NCBI GenBank assembly: GCA_910580105.1 | Contig: CAJTWN010000013.1 | Span: forward strand, 1-52,954 | Direction: 5' to 3' | Source: an uncultured Clostridia bacterium | Lineage (GTDB): Bacteria; Bacillota; Clostridia; Monoglobales; Monoglobaceae | Length of the DNA: 52,954 bases | In this document: positions 1-6,854 of the stretch, in pieces | How positions within the stretch are numbered: the first letter of the stretch is position 1 | Layout: every line of letters starts with the position of its first letter | The notes under the pieces: generated by a model | The model's database searches: none | Seen by the model: only the letters and a program-made list of their open reading frames with translations | Told to the model about the DNA's origin: nothing | Made by a program: the position numbers and the translations under genes

Positions 1-64
1 TTTTCTTGACCTTTCCCTGTCCAATTTCGTCATCTTCCTCACCCCTATCTTATTAATTATAACT

Positions 65-92
65 TTGTATAAATTGTATTTAATTGTATCAT
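65..92 (+). promoter_or_regulatory. Candidate promoter of the left XRE gene
   Basis: TTGTAT at 65-70 and TATCAT at 87-92 are separated by 16 bases. A near-palindrome (TGTCAAT, 5-base gap, ATTGTGACA) follows at about 120-141, before the gene, and could be an operator for the XRE protein itself. Confidence 0.4.
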
Positions 93-160
93 AATAATTA
101 TAGGTCAAAATCACCCTAGTGTCAATAGGTCATTGTGACATAATTAATATGGTGATGATT

Positions 161-406
161 ATGAGTAGATTAAAAGACTTGAGAAAAGAAAAAGAGTATA
201 CACAAATAAAAATTCAAATGTTAACAGGAATTGATCAAAGTGATTATTCAAAAATTGAAAATGGGACGCGTTGGATGACTTTTGAACAATGTCGTAAATT
301 GGCAATTGCTTTAGATACAAGTATGGATTATCTGGCAGGTTTAACCGATGAAAAGACCCCATATAAAAGAAATAATTGTATAATAGCCAAAAAAGAAAAT
401 AAGTAA
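161..406 (+). CDS. XRE-family helix-turn-helix regulator
   Basis: An 81-residue protein that is almost entirely one Cro/CI-type helix-turn-helix domain (MSRLKDLRKEKEYTQIKIQ, then SDYSKIENG and a final helix ending MDYLAGL). That last motif is typical of phage-repressor-like regulators with a short tail. The ATG at 161 is preferred because GGTGA lies five bases upstream and the alignment starts there; an in-frame GTG at 119 falls inside a likely operator. The gene is AT-rich compared with the genes to its right and sits next to palindromic repeats and a toxin-antitoxin locus, which suggests a mobile or accessory origin. A hairpin terminator follows at once. Its target is unknown; autoregulation is an inference from the nearby inverted repeat. 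Confidence 0.85.
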   Translation: MSRLKDLRKEKEYTQIKIQMLTGIDQSDYSKIENGTRWMTFEQCRKLAIALDTSMDYLAGLTDEKTPYKRNNCIIAKKENK

Positions 407-408
407 GA

Positions 409-440
409 AAAAAGCTTTCCCATATTGGGGAAGCTTTTAG
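409..440 (+). terminator. Rho-independent terminator after the left XRE gene
   Basis: AAAGCTTTCCC pairs with GGGAAGCTTTT around a short loop and is followed by a T-rich tract, directly after the stop codon of the XRE gene. Confidence 0.75.
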
Positions 441-504
441 ATTTTAATCTTATATGCAATGGCGTCAACATTTGGCCCATTTGCTTGTTTTTCCACTCGG
501 TACA

Positions 505-668
505 TTCGCGTACCGGGTCAAGCGTCACGCTTTCGGGCGACCACGCAGGGTCGCCCCTACGGAATCCGCGGCACTCGGTATAATGTTTTTCCTCTCGGCA
601 TATCCGCGCACCGGGTCAAGCGTCACGCTTGCGCACGTTTCCGGGCGACCACGTGGGGTCGCCCCTAC
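505..668. repeat. Tandem palindromic repeat units (GGGCGACC type)
   Basis: Two units each carry GGGTCAAGCGTCACGCTT and then the palindrome GGGCGACCACG..GGGTCGCCCCTAC (535-560 and 643-668). The 566-668 unit recurs almost unchanged at 1310-1412. No coding frame here is believable: frames run through the repeats only because they are GC-rich. This is a REP-like intergenic repeat family. Confidence 0.8.
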
Positions 669-702
669 AACATTGTCATCAATATCAAGTAAATAATAAA
701 AC

Positions 703-731
703 TTGACAGTAAATATAAATCGGAGTATAAT
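703..731 (+). promoter_or_regulatory. Consensus promoter of the antitoxin-like RNA
   Basis: TTGACA (703-708) and TATAAT (726-731) with a 17-base spacer, both perfect consensus. It points into a stretch with no open reading frame and toward the 3' end of the small ORF on the opposite strand. Confidence 0.85.
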
Positions 732-737
732 AAAAGC

Positions 738-826
738 AGATAAAAGGTAAACCGCTTTGCGGTCAGCCAAAAAGAATGATTATAAAATAACCGCACTTCA
801 CTTTGGCAAGAGGGCGGTTATTTTAC
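738..826 (+). ncRNA. Antisense RNA, candidate type I antitoxin
   Basis: A predicted RNA of about 90 nt starts just downstream of the consensus promoter. It contains a small hairpin (ACCGC-TTT-GCGGT, about 749-761) and ends in a hairpin (785-825) that overlaps the stop codon and 3' end of the 24-aa hydrophobic ORF on the minus strand. Convergent RNAs overlapping at their 3' ends are the arrangement of txpA/RatA-type toxin-antitoxin pairs. A closely similar promoter plus first hairpin recurs, inverted, at 52592-52660. Antitoxin function is inference. Confidence 0.65.
785..825. terminator. Bidirectional terminator shared by toxin and antitoxin
   Basis: AAATAACCGC pairs with GCGGTTATTTT around a loop of about 20 bases. 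A T-rich tract follows on each strand, so it can end both the plus-strand RNA and the minus-strand toxin mRNA. Confidence 0.7.
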
Positions 827-892
827 GTTTATAGAGACAATTGCGATAAATATTGCAATTAATACAATTATTCTAAGTAATGTATTCCCCAT
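818..892 (-). CDS. 24-aa hydrophobic peptide, candidate type I toxin
   Basis: A 24-residue peptide starting MGNTLLRIIVLIAIF and ending with a lysine: one membrane helix with a short polar tail, the form of TxpA/Fst-like type I toxins and of small peptides called holin-like toxins. GAGGAGGTGA lies about six bases before the ATG, too strong a ribosome site to be accidental. A promoter (TTGTAT at 1004-999, TATATT at 981-976, 17-base spacer) gives a leader of about 75 nt. The leader has a hairpin (GAAGTC/GACTTC, 911-927) just before the ribosome site that could limit translation. It also carries AGCGGTT, complementary to AACCGCT in the antisense RNA. The stop codon lies in the shared terminator. 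Toxicity is inferred from architecture, not from a recognised family match. Confidence 0.65.
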   Translation of the reverse strand: MGNTLLRIIVLIAIFIAIVSINVK

Positions 893-975
893 AAGCGTCA
901 CCTCCTCTCCGAAGTCCGTGTGACTTCAACAAAGGGGGCCAACCGCTCTTCAATTTCCTTTCATTTGCTTTCAAT

Positions 976-1004
976 AATATATCATATTCGACATTATTAT
1001 ACAA
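976..1004 (-). promoter_or_regulatory. Promoter of the candidate toxin gene
   Basis: On the minus strand TTGTAT (plus positions 999-1004) and TATATT (976-981) are 17 bases apart, in an AT-rich stretch upstream of the small ORF. Confidence 0.5.
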
Positions 1005-1045
1005 TATATTTGTATAATTTGTAATTCATTTGATAAATAACTTAT

Positions 1046-1283
1046 TTGCACATAGATTCGGGCGACCACACGACGTCAGAACACGCCCTTTATCGCTCAT
1101 TTTGGCAGATGCCAAAAATTCGCTTTCAGGTCGGTTCTTCCTTTATCCCACAAAAGCAGAGCTTTTGCGGGAACCCTACGATGTCCACAAAGGGCTCCCG
1201 CAAAACGCCAACGCAGTGCGTTTTGTGGGAAAGAGGAGGCGCCGGCCATAAAGTGAATCTTCGCGGCAAAGCCGCGAAGTGAA
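1046..1283. repeat. Mosaic of short perfect palindromes
   Basis: This stretch without genes holds several perfect or near-perfect hairpins: CAAAAGC/GCTTTTG near 1150-1170, CGCAAAACGC/GCGTTTTG near 1198-1227 and CTTCGCGGC/GCCGCGAAG at 1259-1280. CGTCAGAACACGCC at 1074-1087 occurs inverted at 52755-52768. No gene is seen. Confidence 0.7.
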
Positions 1284-1309
1284 CAAAGTTGGCCGTGCGC
1301 CGACGACGT

Positions 1310-1412
1310 CCGCGGCAATCGGTATAATGTTTTTCCTCTCGGTTCATCTGCGCATTGGGTCAAGCGTCACGCTTGCGCACGTTTCCGGGCGACCACGCGG
1401 GGTCGCCCCTAC
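1310..1412. repeat. Second copy of the 103-bp repeat
   Basis: Near-identical to 566-668 (same length, only scattered differences), including GGTATAATGTTTTTCCTCTC, the GGGTCAAGCGTCACGCTT block and the GGGCGACC/GGTCGCCC palindrome. Both copies lie in the same orientation. Confidence 0.85.
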
Positions 1413-1565
1413 TTTTCCCAAAGGGAAAGTTTCGCTTCTTCGGCGGTTCTTCCTTTTTCCAAAAAGGCTTTGCCTTTTTGGAACCTTGCCGTGCATAGCA
1501 CGGCCTACAATGCACTTCTCACGCGCAACAGCGCGTGTAAGTTCCGGGTCAAGCGTCACGCTTGC
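1413..1565. repeat. Palindrome cluster abutting the symporter gene
   Basis: Contains the perfect palindrome CCAAAAAGGC-TTT-GCCTTTTTGG (about 1460-1483), CACGCGC/GCGCGTG (1521-1539) and a last GGGTCAAGCGTCACGCTT block at about 1547-1563. That block runs into the 3' end of the symporter gene and supplies its stop codon. Confidence 0.7.
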
Positions 1566-2955
1566 TGAAATAGGATTTGGTTTCTTTGGCCACAATACCG
1601 CTGAGGGCAATAATGGCAATCAGATTCGGAAAGGCCATCAGCCCGTTGAACACATCGGCAATATTCCAGACCGCCTCCACCGTCATATACGGCCCAATCA
1701 AAATAGCAAAGATATAAACCCACCGGTACCCAATCACCAGCTTCTGCCGGCCGCCGGACAGATATTCAAGACAACGCTCTGAATAATAGTCCCAGCCCAA
1801 AATGGTGGTGAACGCAAAGAAAACCAGACAAAGCATCAGGATAAAGGACGCAACATTCGGCGCAAAGGGCAGCCCCTGCGCAAAGGCATGGGTGGTGACC
1901 TCCACCCCTTCCAGTCCGCTTACATTCCATGCCCCCGTAAGAACAATGGAAAGACCGGTCATGGTACAGATAACAATGGTGTCGATAAACGTTCCCGTCA
2001 TCGAGACCAGCCCCTGCCGGACCGGTTCCTTCGTCTGCGCGGCAGCAGCGGCAATCGGCGCCGAACCAAGCCCTGCCTCATTGGAGAAAATCCCCCGGGC
2101 AACCCCCTTCTGCATTGCCACAATCATGGTACCCACAATACCGCCGGTCACTGCCGCCGGGTTGAATGCACCCTCCACAATCTGCACAATTGCACCGGGA
2201 ATTGCCTTTGCATTCAGGACCAAAAGAATGATACAGAAAATAATATAAGTCACCGCCATGAACGGAACAACAACCTGGGTCACGCTCGCAATCCGCTTGA
2301 TGCCGCCAATGATTACCAATGCGGCACAGACCGTAATAACCAGCCCTGCAATCACAACCGCCCAGGAATATTCCCTGCCGAACAGGGTGATGGTATGTAC
2401 CGCCTGTGGGTCAAAAAAGTTCCGGACCGCAGAGGTGATCCCGTTGACCTGTGTAAAGGTGCCAATCCCAAAAAGTCCGACACCCACGCCAAAAAAGGCA
2501 AATATCTTAGCAAGCCACTTCCAGTGCCGTCCCATCCCCCGCTCGATATAATAAAACGGGCCGCCGAGCACGTGCCCGTCCTCTTTGACGACACGATATT
2601 TCACCGCCAAAACGCCTTCGGCATATTTGGTGGCCATGCCGAACAAAGCGGCAAGCCACATCCAAAACAGGGCGCCCGGTCCGCCGGCACAGACCGCCGT
2701 TGCGACACCGACAATATTTCCCGTCCCGATGGTGGCCGAAAGAGCGGTACACAAAGCGCCGAAGCTGGAAACCTCCCCCGTGCCGCCCTCCTCATTTCTG
2801 ACCATGAATTTGAGCGCCTTCGGCAGATGCCGGATCTGCAGTCCGCCAAGACGGACCGTGAGATAAATCCCAACCGCCAATATCAGCACAATCAGCGGCG
2901 GCCCCCAAACCAATTCATCAATCCTGACAATGAAATCGTTGATGGTTTTAAACAT
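1549..2955 (-). CDS. Sodium:alanine/glycine symporter (AGCS family)
   Basis: A 468-residue membrane protein of the AGCS family, which imports alanine or glycine with Na+. The N-terminus (MFKTINDFIVRIDELVWGPP) and the blocks FGALCTALSATIGTGNIVG, FSNEAGLGSAPIAAAAA and TTILGWDYYSERCLEYL are hallmarks of the family, with about ten hydrophobic segments. The ATG at 2955 follows GGGAGGATAG; an upstream extension in frame has no ribosome site. A glycine riboswitch plus terminator lies directly upstream, so glycine is the likely signal and substrate. The last residues (SKRDA and the stop) are encoded by the edge of a palindromic repeat, so the original C-terminus may have been replaced. Family membership is firm; the preferred substrate is inferred from the riboswitch. 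Confidence 0.95.
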   Translation of the reverse strand: MFKTINDFIVRIDELVWGPPLIVLILAVGIYLTVRLGGLQIRHLPKALKFMVRNEEGGTGEVSSFGALCTALSATIGTGNIVGVATAVCAGGPGALFWMWLAALFGMATKYAEGVLAVKYRVVKEDGHVLGGPFYYIERGMGRHWKWLAKIFAFFGVGVGLFGIGTFTQVNGITSAVRNFFDPQAVHTITLFGREYSWAVVIAGLVITVCAALVIIGGIKRIASVTQVVVPFMAVTYIIFCIILLVLNAKAIPGAIVQIVEGAFNPAAVTGGIVGTMIVAMQKGVARGIFSNEAGLGSAPIAAAAAQTKEPVRQGLVSMTGTFIDTIVICTMTGLSIVLTGAWNVSGLEGVEVTTHAFAQGLPFAPNVASFILMLCLVFFAFTTILGWDYYSERCLEYLSGGRQKLVIGYRWVYIFAILIGPYMTVEAVWNIADVFNGLMAFPNLIAIIALSGIVAKETKSYFSKRDA

Positions 2956-3010
2956 AATTCTATCCTCCCAGATTATACAATTGGAAAACAACCTTTTTCT
3001 CCTTTTCTGC

Positions 3011-3041
3011 AAAAAAAACAGAGGTCAAAAAGACCTCCGGA
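3011..3041 (-). terminator. Riboswitch expression-platform terminator
   Basis: On the minus strand GGAGGTC-TTTTT-GACCTC is followed by an eight-T run, between the glycine aptamer and the symporter start codon. It is the likely switch point for glycine control. Confidence 0.8.
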
Positions 3042-3049
3042 GCATGAAA

Positions 3050-3165
3050 GAAATTTCTCTGTCCTTTTGCCTGAGAGATCAGCAGGATGCGATTCCTGCC
3101 TTACACCTTCGGCGTTCCGCAAATCGGATGCTCTCCAGAGTGCCGGTTTTCTGCACCGGCGCTAG
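3050..3165 (-). ncRNA. Glycine riboswitch (gcvT-type), single aptamer
   Basis: On the minus strand the leader shows the conserved glycine aptamer blocks CTCTGGAGAG, CGCCGAAGG and TCTCAGGCAAAAGGACAGAG in the right order. Only one full aptamer is present. A short hairpin (GCCGGT/ACCGGC) stands upstream where a tandem riboswitch would have its first aptamer, as in singlet variants with a ghost aptamer. It controls the AGCS symporter through the downstream terminator. Confidence 0.9.
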
Positions 3166-3258
3166 TATCTTATCATATAATATAGAGATTTGCAAGGTCT
3201 TTTTCTATTCAAAACAGACAAATTTTTTCCATTCCCAAAAGGAATTTATCTCCACCCC

Positions 3259-3314
3259 TTGACAAATTTTGTTTTACTGCTATAATTAAAAACATACCAA
3301 CGAAGTAGGAAATA
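3259..3314 (+). promoter_or_regulatory. Promoter of cysK-sufCB with Rrf2-type operator
   Basis: TTGACA (3259-3264) and TATAAT (3281-3286) are 16 bases apart. Just downstream, ATACCAACGAAGTAGGAAAT is an inverted repeat of the form CCnAC-gaa-GTnGG. This resembles sites bound by Rrf2-family repressors such as CymR/IscR, which sense cysteine or Fe-S status. No Rrf2 gene lies in the window. Confidence 0.6.
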
Positions 3315-3372
3315 GATTTTTCCTGTCAAAACGGAAGTAAAATTTATAAAATAAAAAGATGGAGGAATGGCT

Positions 3373-4290
3373 ATGCAGGTATATCAGAAAATTACGGAAC
3401 TTATCGGACACACACCGCTTTTTGCACCGCCCGAACTGGGGCCGGAGGGCGGTTATCCCGCCCGGATTATGTTGAAGCTGGAATGCTGCAACCCCGGCGG
3501 CAGTGTAAAAGACCGCGTAGCCAAAGCCATGCTGGACGCTGCGGAGGCGGAAGGCCGCCTGAAGGCGGACACAGTGATTATCGAACCGACCAGCGGCAAT
3601 ACCGGCATCGGCCTTGCGGCCATTGCGGCGGCAAGGGGATACCGCATCATCATCACCATGCCGGAAACCATGAGTATTGAACGCCAGAAGCTCATCCGCT
3701 CTTATGGAGCAGAAATTGTTTTGACCGAAGGCAGCAAAGGTATGCGCGGCGCGGTGGAAAAGGCGAAAGAACTTGCCGATGACTTTGAAAGCAGTTTTAT
3801 CCCCGGCCAGTTTGTCAATCCGGCAAACTGGAAGGCGCATTATGCAGCCACCGGCCCCGAAATCTTTGATGATACTGACGGAACGGTGGATATTTTTGTC
3901 GCCGGCGTCGGCACGGGAGGCACCATCACCGGCACAGGCCGCTTTTTAAAAGAGAAGAATCCGAATATCCGGGTTGTGGCAGTGGAACCTGCTTCTTCCC
4001 CGCTTCTTTCGGAAGGGAAAAGCGGTCCGCACAAAATTCAGGGCATTGGCGCAAATTTCGTACCCGATGTGCTGGACACCGGCATCTATGATGAAGTGGT
4101 GACCATAACCGATGCAGAGGCGCTGGAATCGGCAAAAGAAATTGCCGGCCGGTTTGGGATTCTGGTGGGAATCTCCTCCGGCGCGGCATTCAAAGCGGCC
4201 TGCAAACTGGCCGCACGGGAAGAAAACCGGGGCAAAACCATTGTCGCCCTCCTTCCCGATACCGGTGAACGATACCTTTCTATATTTTAG
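3373..4290 (+). CDS. cysK: Cysteine synthase (O-acetylserine sulfhydrylase)
   Basis: A 305-residue PLP enzyme that makes cysteine from O-acetylserine and sulfide in the cytoplasm. It shows the PLP lysine motif NPGGSVKDR (K46), the substrate loop TSGNTGIGLA, the phosphate-binding glycine loop GVGTGGTITGTG, and the usual end DTGERYLS. The length is normal. The ATG at 3373 is chosen because GGAGG sits seven bases upstream; the in-frame ATG at 3367 is too close to that site. It is the first gene of an operon with sufC and sufB, so it may supply cysteine as the sulfur source for Fe-S cluster building. A CymR/IscR-like operator overlaps the transcript start. Confidence 0.95.
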   Translation: MQVYQKITELIGHTPLFAPPELGPEGGYPARIMLKLECCNPGGSVKDRVAKAMLDAAEAEGRLKADTVIIEPTSGNTGIGLAAIAAARGYRIIITMPETMSIERQKLIRSYGAEIVLTEGSKGMRGAVEKAKELADDFESSFIPGQFVNPANWKAHYAATGPEIFDDTDGTVDIFVAGVGTGGTITGTGRFLKEKNPNIRVVAVEPASSPLLSEGKSGPHKIQGIGANFVPDVLDTGIYDEVVTITDAEALESAKEIAGRFGILVGISSGAAFKAACKLAAREENRGKTIVALLPDTGERYLSIF

Positions 4291-4358
4291 AGAATGATAC
4301 ATAAATTGCGGCCTTTTGCCGCAGGCTAAAAACAACAACCAAAGAGGAGGAATTTTAC

Positions 4359-5081
4359 GTGCTGAAACTGGAACATCTCGCCTGGGCGCTGCCCGGCGGT
4401 GACGAATTGATAAAAGACATTGACCTTTCCCTGGATACCGGGAAGCTCGTGGTGGTCACCGGCCCAAACGGCGGCGGAAAAACATCTTTGGCAAAGCTGA
4501 TTGCCGGAGTGGAAACCCCGACCGCAGGCCGCATCATCCTGGACGGCGAAGATCTGACCGGCGATGACATCACCACCCGTGCCCAAAAGGGAATCGCCTA
4601 TGCTTTCCAGCAGCCTGTCCGTTTTAAAGGTCTGACCGTCCGCGACCTCCTGGAACTTGCGGCCGGCGGCCCGCTCAGCGAACAGGAAGTCTGTCAGCTT
4701 TTGGGAAAAGTCGGCCTGTGTGCCGAAGAATATATTGACAGAGAGATGAATACCTCCCTGTCCGGCGGCGAGAGCAAACGAATTGAAATTGCCACCGTTC
4801 TTGCAAGAAACGCAAAGCTCTCCATTTTCGACGAGCCGGAGGCCGGCATCGACCTTTGGAGTTTTGCACGGCTGGTGGAAACTTTTGAAGATCTCCGCGG
4901 CCAAAACACCGGGACCCTTTTGATCATTTCCCATCAGGAACGCATCCTGTCCATCGCAGACGAAATCATTGTCATCGCAGACGGCAGGGTCCGCACCAAA
5001 GGTACGCCCAAAGAGGTTCTGCCTTCCCTGCTGGCGGAAGAAAAGACCATGCGGTGTCCCCTCGGAAAGGAGATTGTATAA
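4359..5081 (+). CDS. sufC: SufC-like Fe-S assembly ATPase
   Basis: A 240-residue ABC ATPase of the Fe-S scaffold system. Walker A is GPNGGGKT (35-42), the signature LSGGESK (134-140), Walker B LSIFDEPEAGID, and the switch histidine is in ISHQER. GESKR after the signature is typical of SufC rather than of transporters, and no membrane protein is nearby. It starts with GTG; GAGGAGG lies eight bases upstream. Only two bases separate it from the SufB/D-like gene. With just one C and one B/D component and no cysteine desulfurase or SufU next to it, the pair resembles the reduced SUF-like minimal system (SmsCB) described in anaerobes and some Firmicutes. A small hairpin (GCGGC/GCCGC) lies between cysK and this gene. 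Confidence 0.92.
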   Translation: MLKLEHLAWALPGGDELIKDIDLSLDTGKLVVVTGPNGGGKTSLAKLIAGVETPTAGRIILDGEDLTGDDITTRAQKGIAYAFQQPVRFKGLTVRDLLELAAGGPLSEQEVCQLLGKVGLCAEEYIDREMNTSLSGGESKRIEIATVLARNAKLSIFDEPEAGIDLWSFARLVETFEDLRGQNTGTLLIISHQERILSIADEIIVIADGRVRTKGTPKEVLPSLLAEEKTMRCPLGKEIV

Positions 5082-5083
5082 TC

Positions 5084-5998
5084 ATGCTGAAAATAACAGA
5101 TGAAATTTTGCGTATTGTCTCTGACTTTACAGGCAGTTTCAAGGGCGCATATAATATCCGCGAAAACGGCGAATGTGCCGGGCGGCAATCCACCGAAAAT
5201 ATCAAGATTACATCGAAAACCGACGGCCCCGGCCTGGTGGTTCATGTAAAGCCAAACACCAGAGACGAGAACGTTTACATTCCGGCCTGCGTCACACACA
5301 GCGATGTGGACGACCTGGTCTATAATGATTTTTATATCGGCGAGAATGCGGACGTTGTCATTATCGCCGGCTGCGGCGTACACACCGACGGCGAAGGCGA
5401 TGCGCGGCACAATGGGATTCACCGCTTCTTTTTGGAAAGAGGTTCCCATGTCGTCTATAAAGAAAAACATATCGGCTATGGTGACGGGGGTGCAAAACGC
5501 ATTGATCCGGTAACCGAAGTCTTTTTGAAAGAAGATTCTGTCCTTGAAATGGACACCATCCAGCTGGGCGGTGTCAGCAGTACCATCCGAAAAACCAGCG
5601 GAACGGTGGGCGACCGCGCACGGCTGGTGGTACGGGAACGGATCATGACCGATGGAAACGAAACTGCCCGAACCGATTTTGATGTGGTTCTGGAAGGAGA
5701 AGATTCCGGGGCAGACCTGATCTCCCGTTCAGTGGCCAAAGGCGATTCTTATCAGGAGTTCAACTCCTGCATTCGGGGCCATAACCGCTGTACTGGCCAT
5801 TCGGAATGCGATGCCATTCTGGCGGACAATGGCACCGTCAATGCCTCCCCCTCTCTGGAAGCCTCCCATGTGGACGCCGCCCTCATCCACGAGGCGGCTA
5901 TCGGCAAGATTGCCGGCGAGCAGCTGTTAAAGCTTCAGTCCCTGGGTCTCACCGCTGAAGAGGCAGAAAAAAAGATTATCGCAGGTTTTCTGAAATAA
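5084..5998 (+). CDS. sufB: SufB/SufD-family Fe-S scaffold subunit (SmsB-like)
   Basis: A 304-residue SufB/SufD protein, the partner of the SufC ATPase in cluster assembly. Family features are the HRFFLERGSHVVYKEKHIG region, the beta-helix core (ITEVFLKEDSVLEMDTIQLGG split over several strands) and the C-terminal block ASHVDAALIHEAAIGKI followed by GLTAEEAEKKIIAGF. It is much shorter than classical SufB (about 460-480 residues), lacking the long N-terminal region, as in minimal SMS systems. The start at 5084 follows GAAAGGAGA; an upstream in-frame ATG at 5054 would overlap sufC by 28 bases and is not favoured. A hairpin terminator follows at 6048. Confidence 0.9.
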   Translation: MLKITDEILRIVSDFTGSFKGAYNIRENGECAGRQSTENIKITSKTDGPGLVVHVKPNTRDENVYIPACVTHSDVDDLVYNDFYIGENADVVIIAGCGVHTDGEGDARHNGIHRFFLERGSHVVYKEKHIGYGDGGAKRIDPVTEVFLKEDSVLEMDTIQLGGVSSTIRKTSGTVGDRARLVVRERIMTDGNETARTDFDVVLEGEDSGADLISRSVAKGDSYQEFNSCIRGHNRCTGHSECDAILADNGTVNASPSLEASHVDAALIHEAAIGKIAGEQLLKLQSLGLTAEEAEKKIIAGFLK

Positions 5999-6047
5999 AA
6001 CAATGGCCGCCCTTCCTCATTCTCTGCGGCGACCCTTTTCAAACAGC

Positions 6048-6082
6048 AAAAAACACAGGCCCTTTTGCCTGTGTTTTTTTAG
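6048..6082. terminator. Bidirectional terminator between sufB and a small gene
   Basis: AAAAAACACAGGC pairs with GCCTGTGTTTTTTT. It lies between the convergent 3' ends of sufB (plus) and the 86-aa gene (minus) and has A and T runs on both flanks. Confidence 0.85.
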
Positions 6083-6339
6083 TCCGCCTCCTCAATCCAA
6101 ACATAGTCTTTCTGTAAATTCACCATCACGTAAATCTTTTCATATCCCTTTTCCAGCATGATTTGAATAATATCCGCATGCTCTTTAAAGCCCATATGAA
6201 ACCATCCCTTTTCAAACAGCAAAAAACGCAGGAATTTTTCAAGCTCTTTTGCACTATAGGAATAAACCGGCCCGTCGTTACAAACCACCTTCGCTCCTGT
6301 CATCTGCCTATAATCCGGCAGGTCCCGCCGATTCTCCAT
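6079..6339 (-). CDS. Small hypothetical protein, 86 aa
   Basis: Not recognised. The product starts MENRRDLPDYRQMTGAKVV and has a central amphipathic part (AKELEKFLRFLLFEKGWFHM) and an acidic end (DYVWIEEAD). There is no signal peptide or membrane segment. The start at 6339 is supported by GGGAGGGAGGAAG just upstream and by a good promoter on the same strand (TTGACT at 6410-6405, TATACT at 6387-6382, 17-base spacer). The bidirectional terminator overlaps its stop codon. It faces away from the XRE gene at 6503. Expression signals make it likely real, but no function can be given. Confidence 0.7.
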   Translation of the reverse strand: MENRRDLPDYRQMTGAKVVCNDGPVYSYSAKELEKFLRFLLFEKGWFHMGFKEHADIIQIMLEKGYEKIYVMVNLQKDYVWIEEAD

Positions 6340-6381
6340 CTTCCTCCCTCCCATTTGTGATAAATTCTCTCTTTTGTTGAC

Positions 6382-6410
6382 AGTATACACGCTTTTTTAC
6401 AGAAAGTCAA
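6382..6410 (-). promoter_or_regulatory. Promoter of the 86-aa gene
   Basis: On the minus strand TTGACT and TATACT are 17 bases apart, about 40 bases before the start codon. Confidence 0.65.
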
Positions 6411-6502
6411 CTAATCAAAATGTTTGTCTACTACTCCGATACATTTTGCTCATGCAATATGTGTACAATAAGGATAAGGTCGATTAGATGAGGAGGATAC
6501 CT

Positions 6503-6793
6503 ATGGTTGAGCTTGGCAGTACGCTAAAAAGACTACGGCTGAAAAAAGGTATGACACAAGCCGACATAGCAAAGGACCTGGGTCTTACGAAATCCGTGAT
6601 CAGCGCATATGAAACGGGATTACGTCTGCCATCCTATGATATTTTAATTCATATCGCCACGATCTTTGGGGTGAGTACGGATTATTTGCTTGGCTTGGAA
6701 AACAACAAAAAGCAGGGACTTGACCTTTCCGGCCTTACAGACGCTGAAATTGACGCACTATCCCAGCTAATCAAAGCAATGAAAGAAGCATAA
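6503..6793 (+). CDS. XRE-family transcriptional regulator, 96 aa
   Basis: A small Cro/CI-type regulator. Residues about 4-62 form the helix-turn-helix domain (LGSTLKRLRLKKGMTQADI, LGLTKSVISAYETG, FGVSTDYLLGLE), followed by a short tail with a predicted helix (LTDAEIDALSQLIKAMKEA). The tail resembles that of SinR/ImmR-like repressors, where it can mediate dimer contacts. The ATG at 6503 has GAGGAGG seven bases upstream; an ATG at 6488 lacks a site. It is divergent from the 86-aa gene and followed by a long terminator. Target genes are not evident; the spoVA operon lies beyond the terminator on the other strand. Confidence 0.9.
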   Translation: MVELGSTLKRLRLKKGMTQADIAKDLGLTKSVISAYETGLRLPSYDILIHIATIFGVSTDYLLGLENNKKQGLDLSGLTDAEIDALSQLIKAMKEA

Positions 6794-6854
6794 AACAACA
6801 ATATTGCAAAAGAACCACAGGCGAGGCTTCTGCCTGTGGTTATTGTTGTTTTAC
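6793..6854 (+). terminator. Long hairpin terminator after the XRE gene
   Basis: Outer arms AAAACAACAATA/TATTGTTGTTTT and inner arms AACCACAGGC/GCCTGTGGTT form a long two-part stem ending in T-rich sequence. The remaining 190 bases to 7043 show no gene. Confidence 0.75.

Noticed and set aside
454..696. Overlapping 70-80 codon frames in the left repeats
   Set aside because: They consist of the GGGCGACC palindromes translated in several frames; no ribosome sites.
484..1565. CRISPR array
   Set aside because: Repeats are palindromic but of uneven length and spacing, with no regular unique spacers and no cas gene in the window.
1888..3165. Long open frame on the plus strand opposite the symporter gene (425 codons)
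   Set aside because: It is antisense to a clear AGCS gene and its riboswitch, has no ribosome site, and its translation is rich in Pro, His, Arg and Asn with no domain. It is a shadow of GC-rich codon use.
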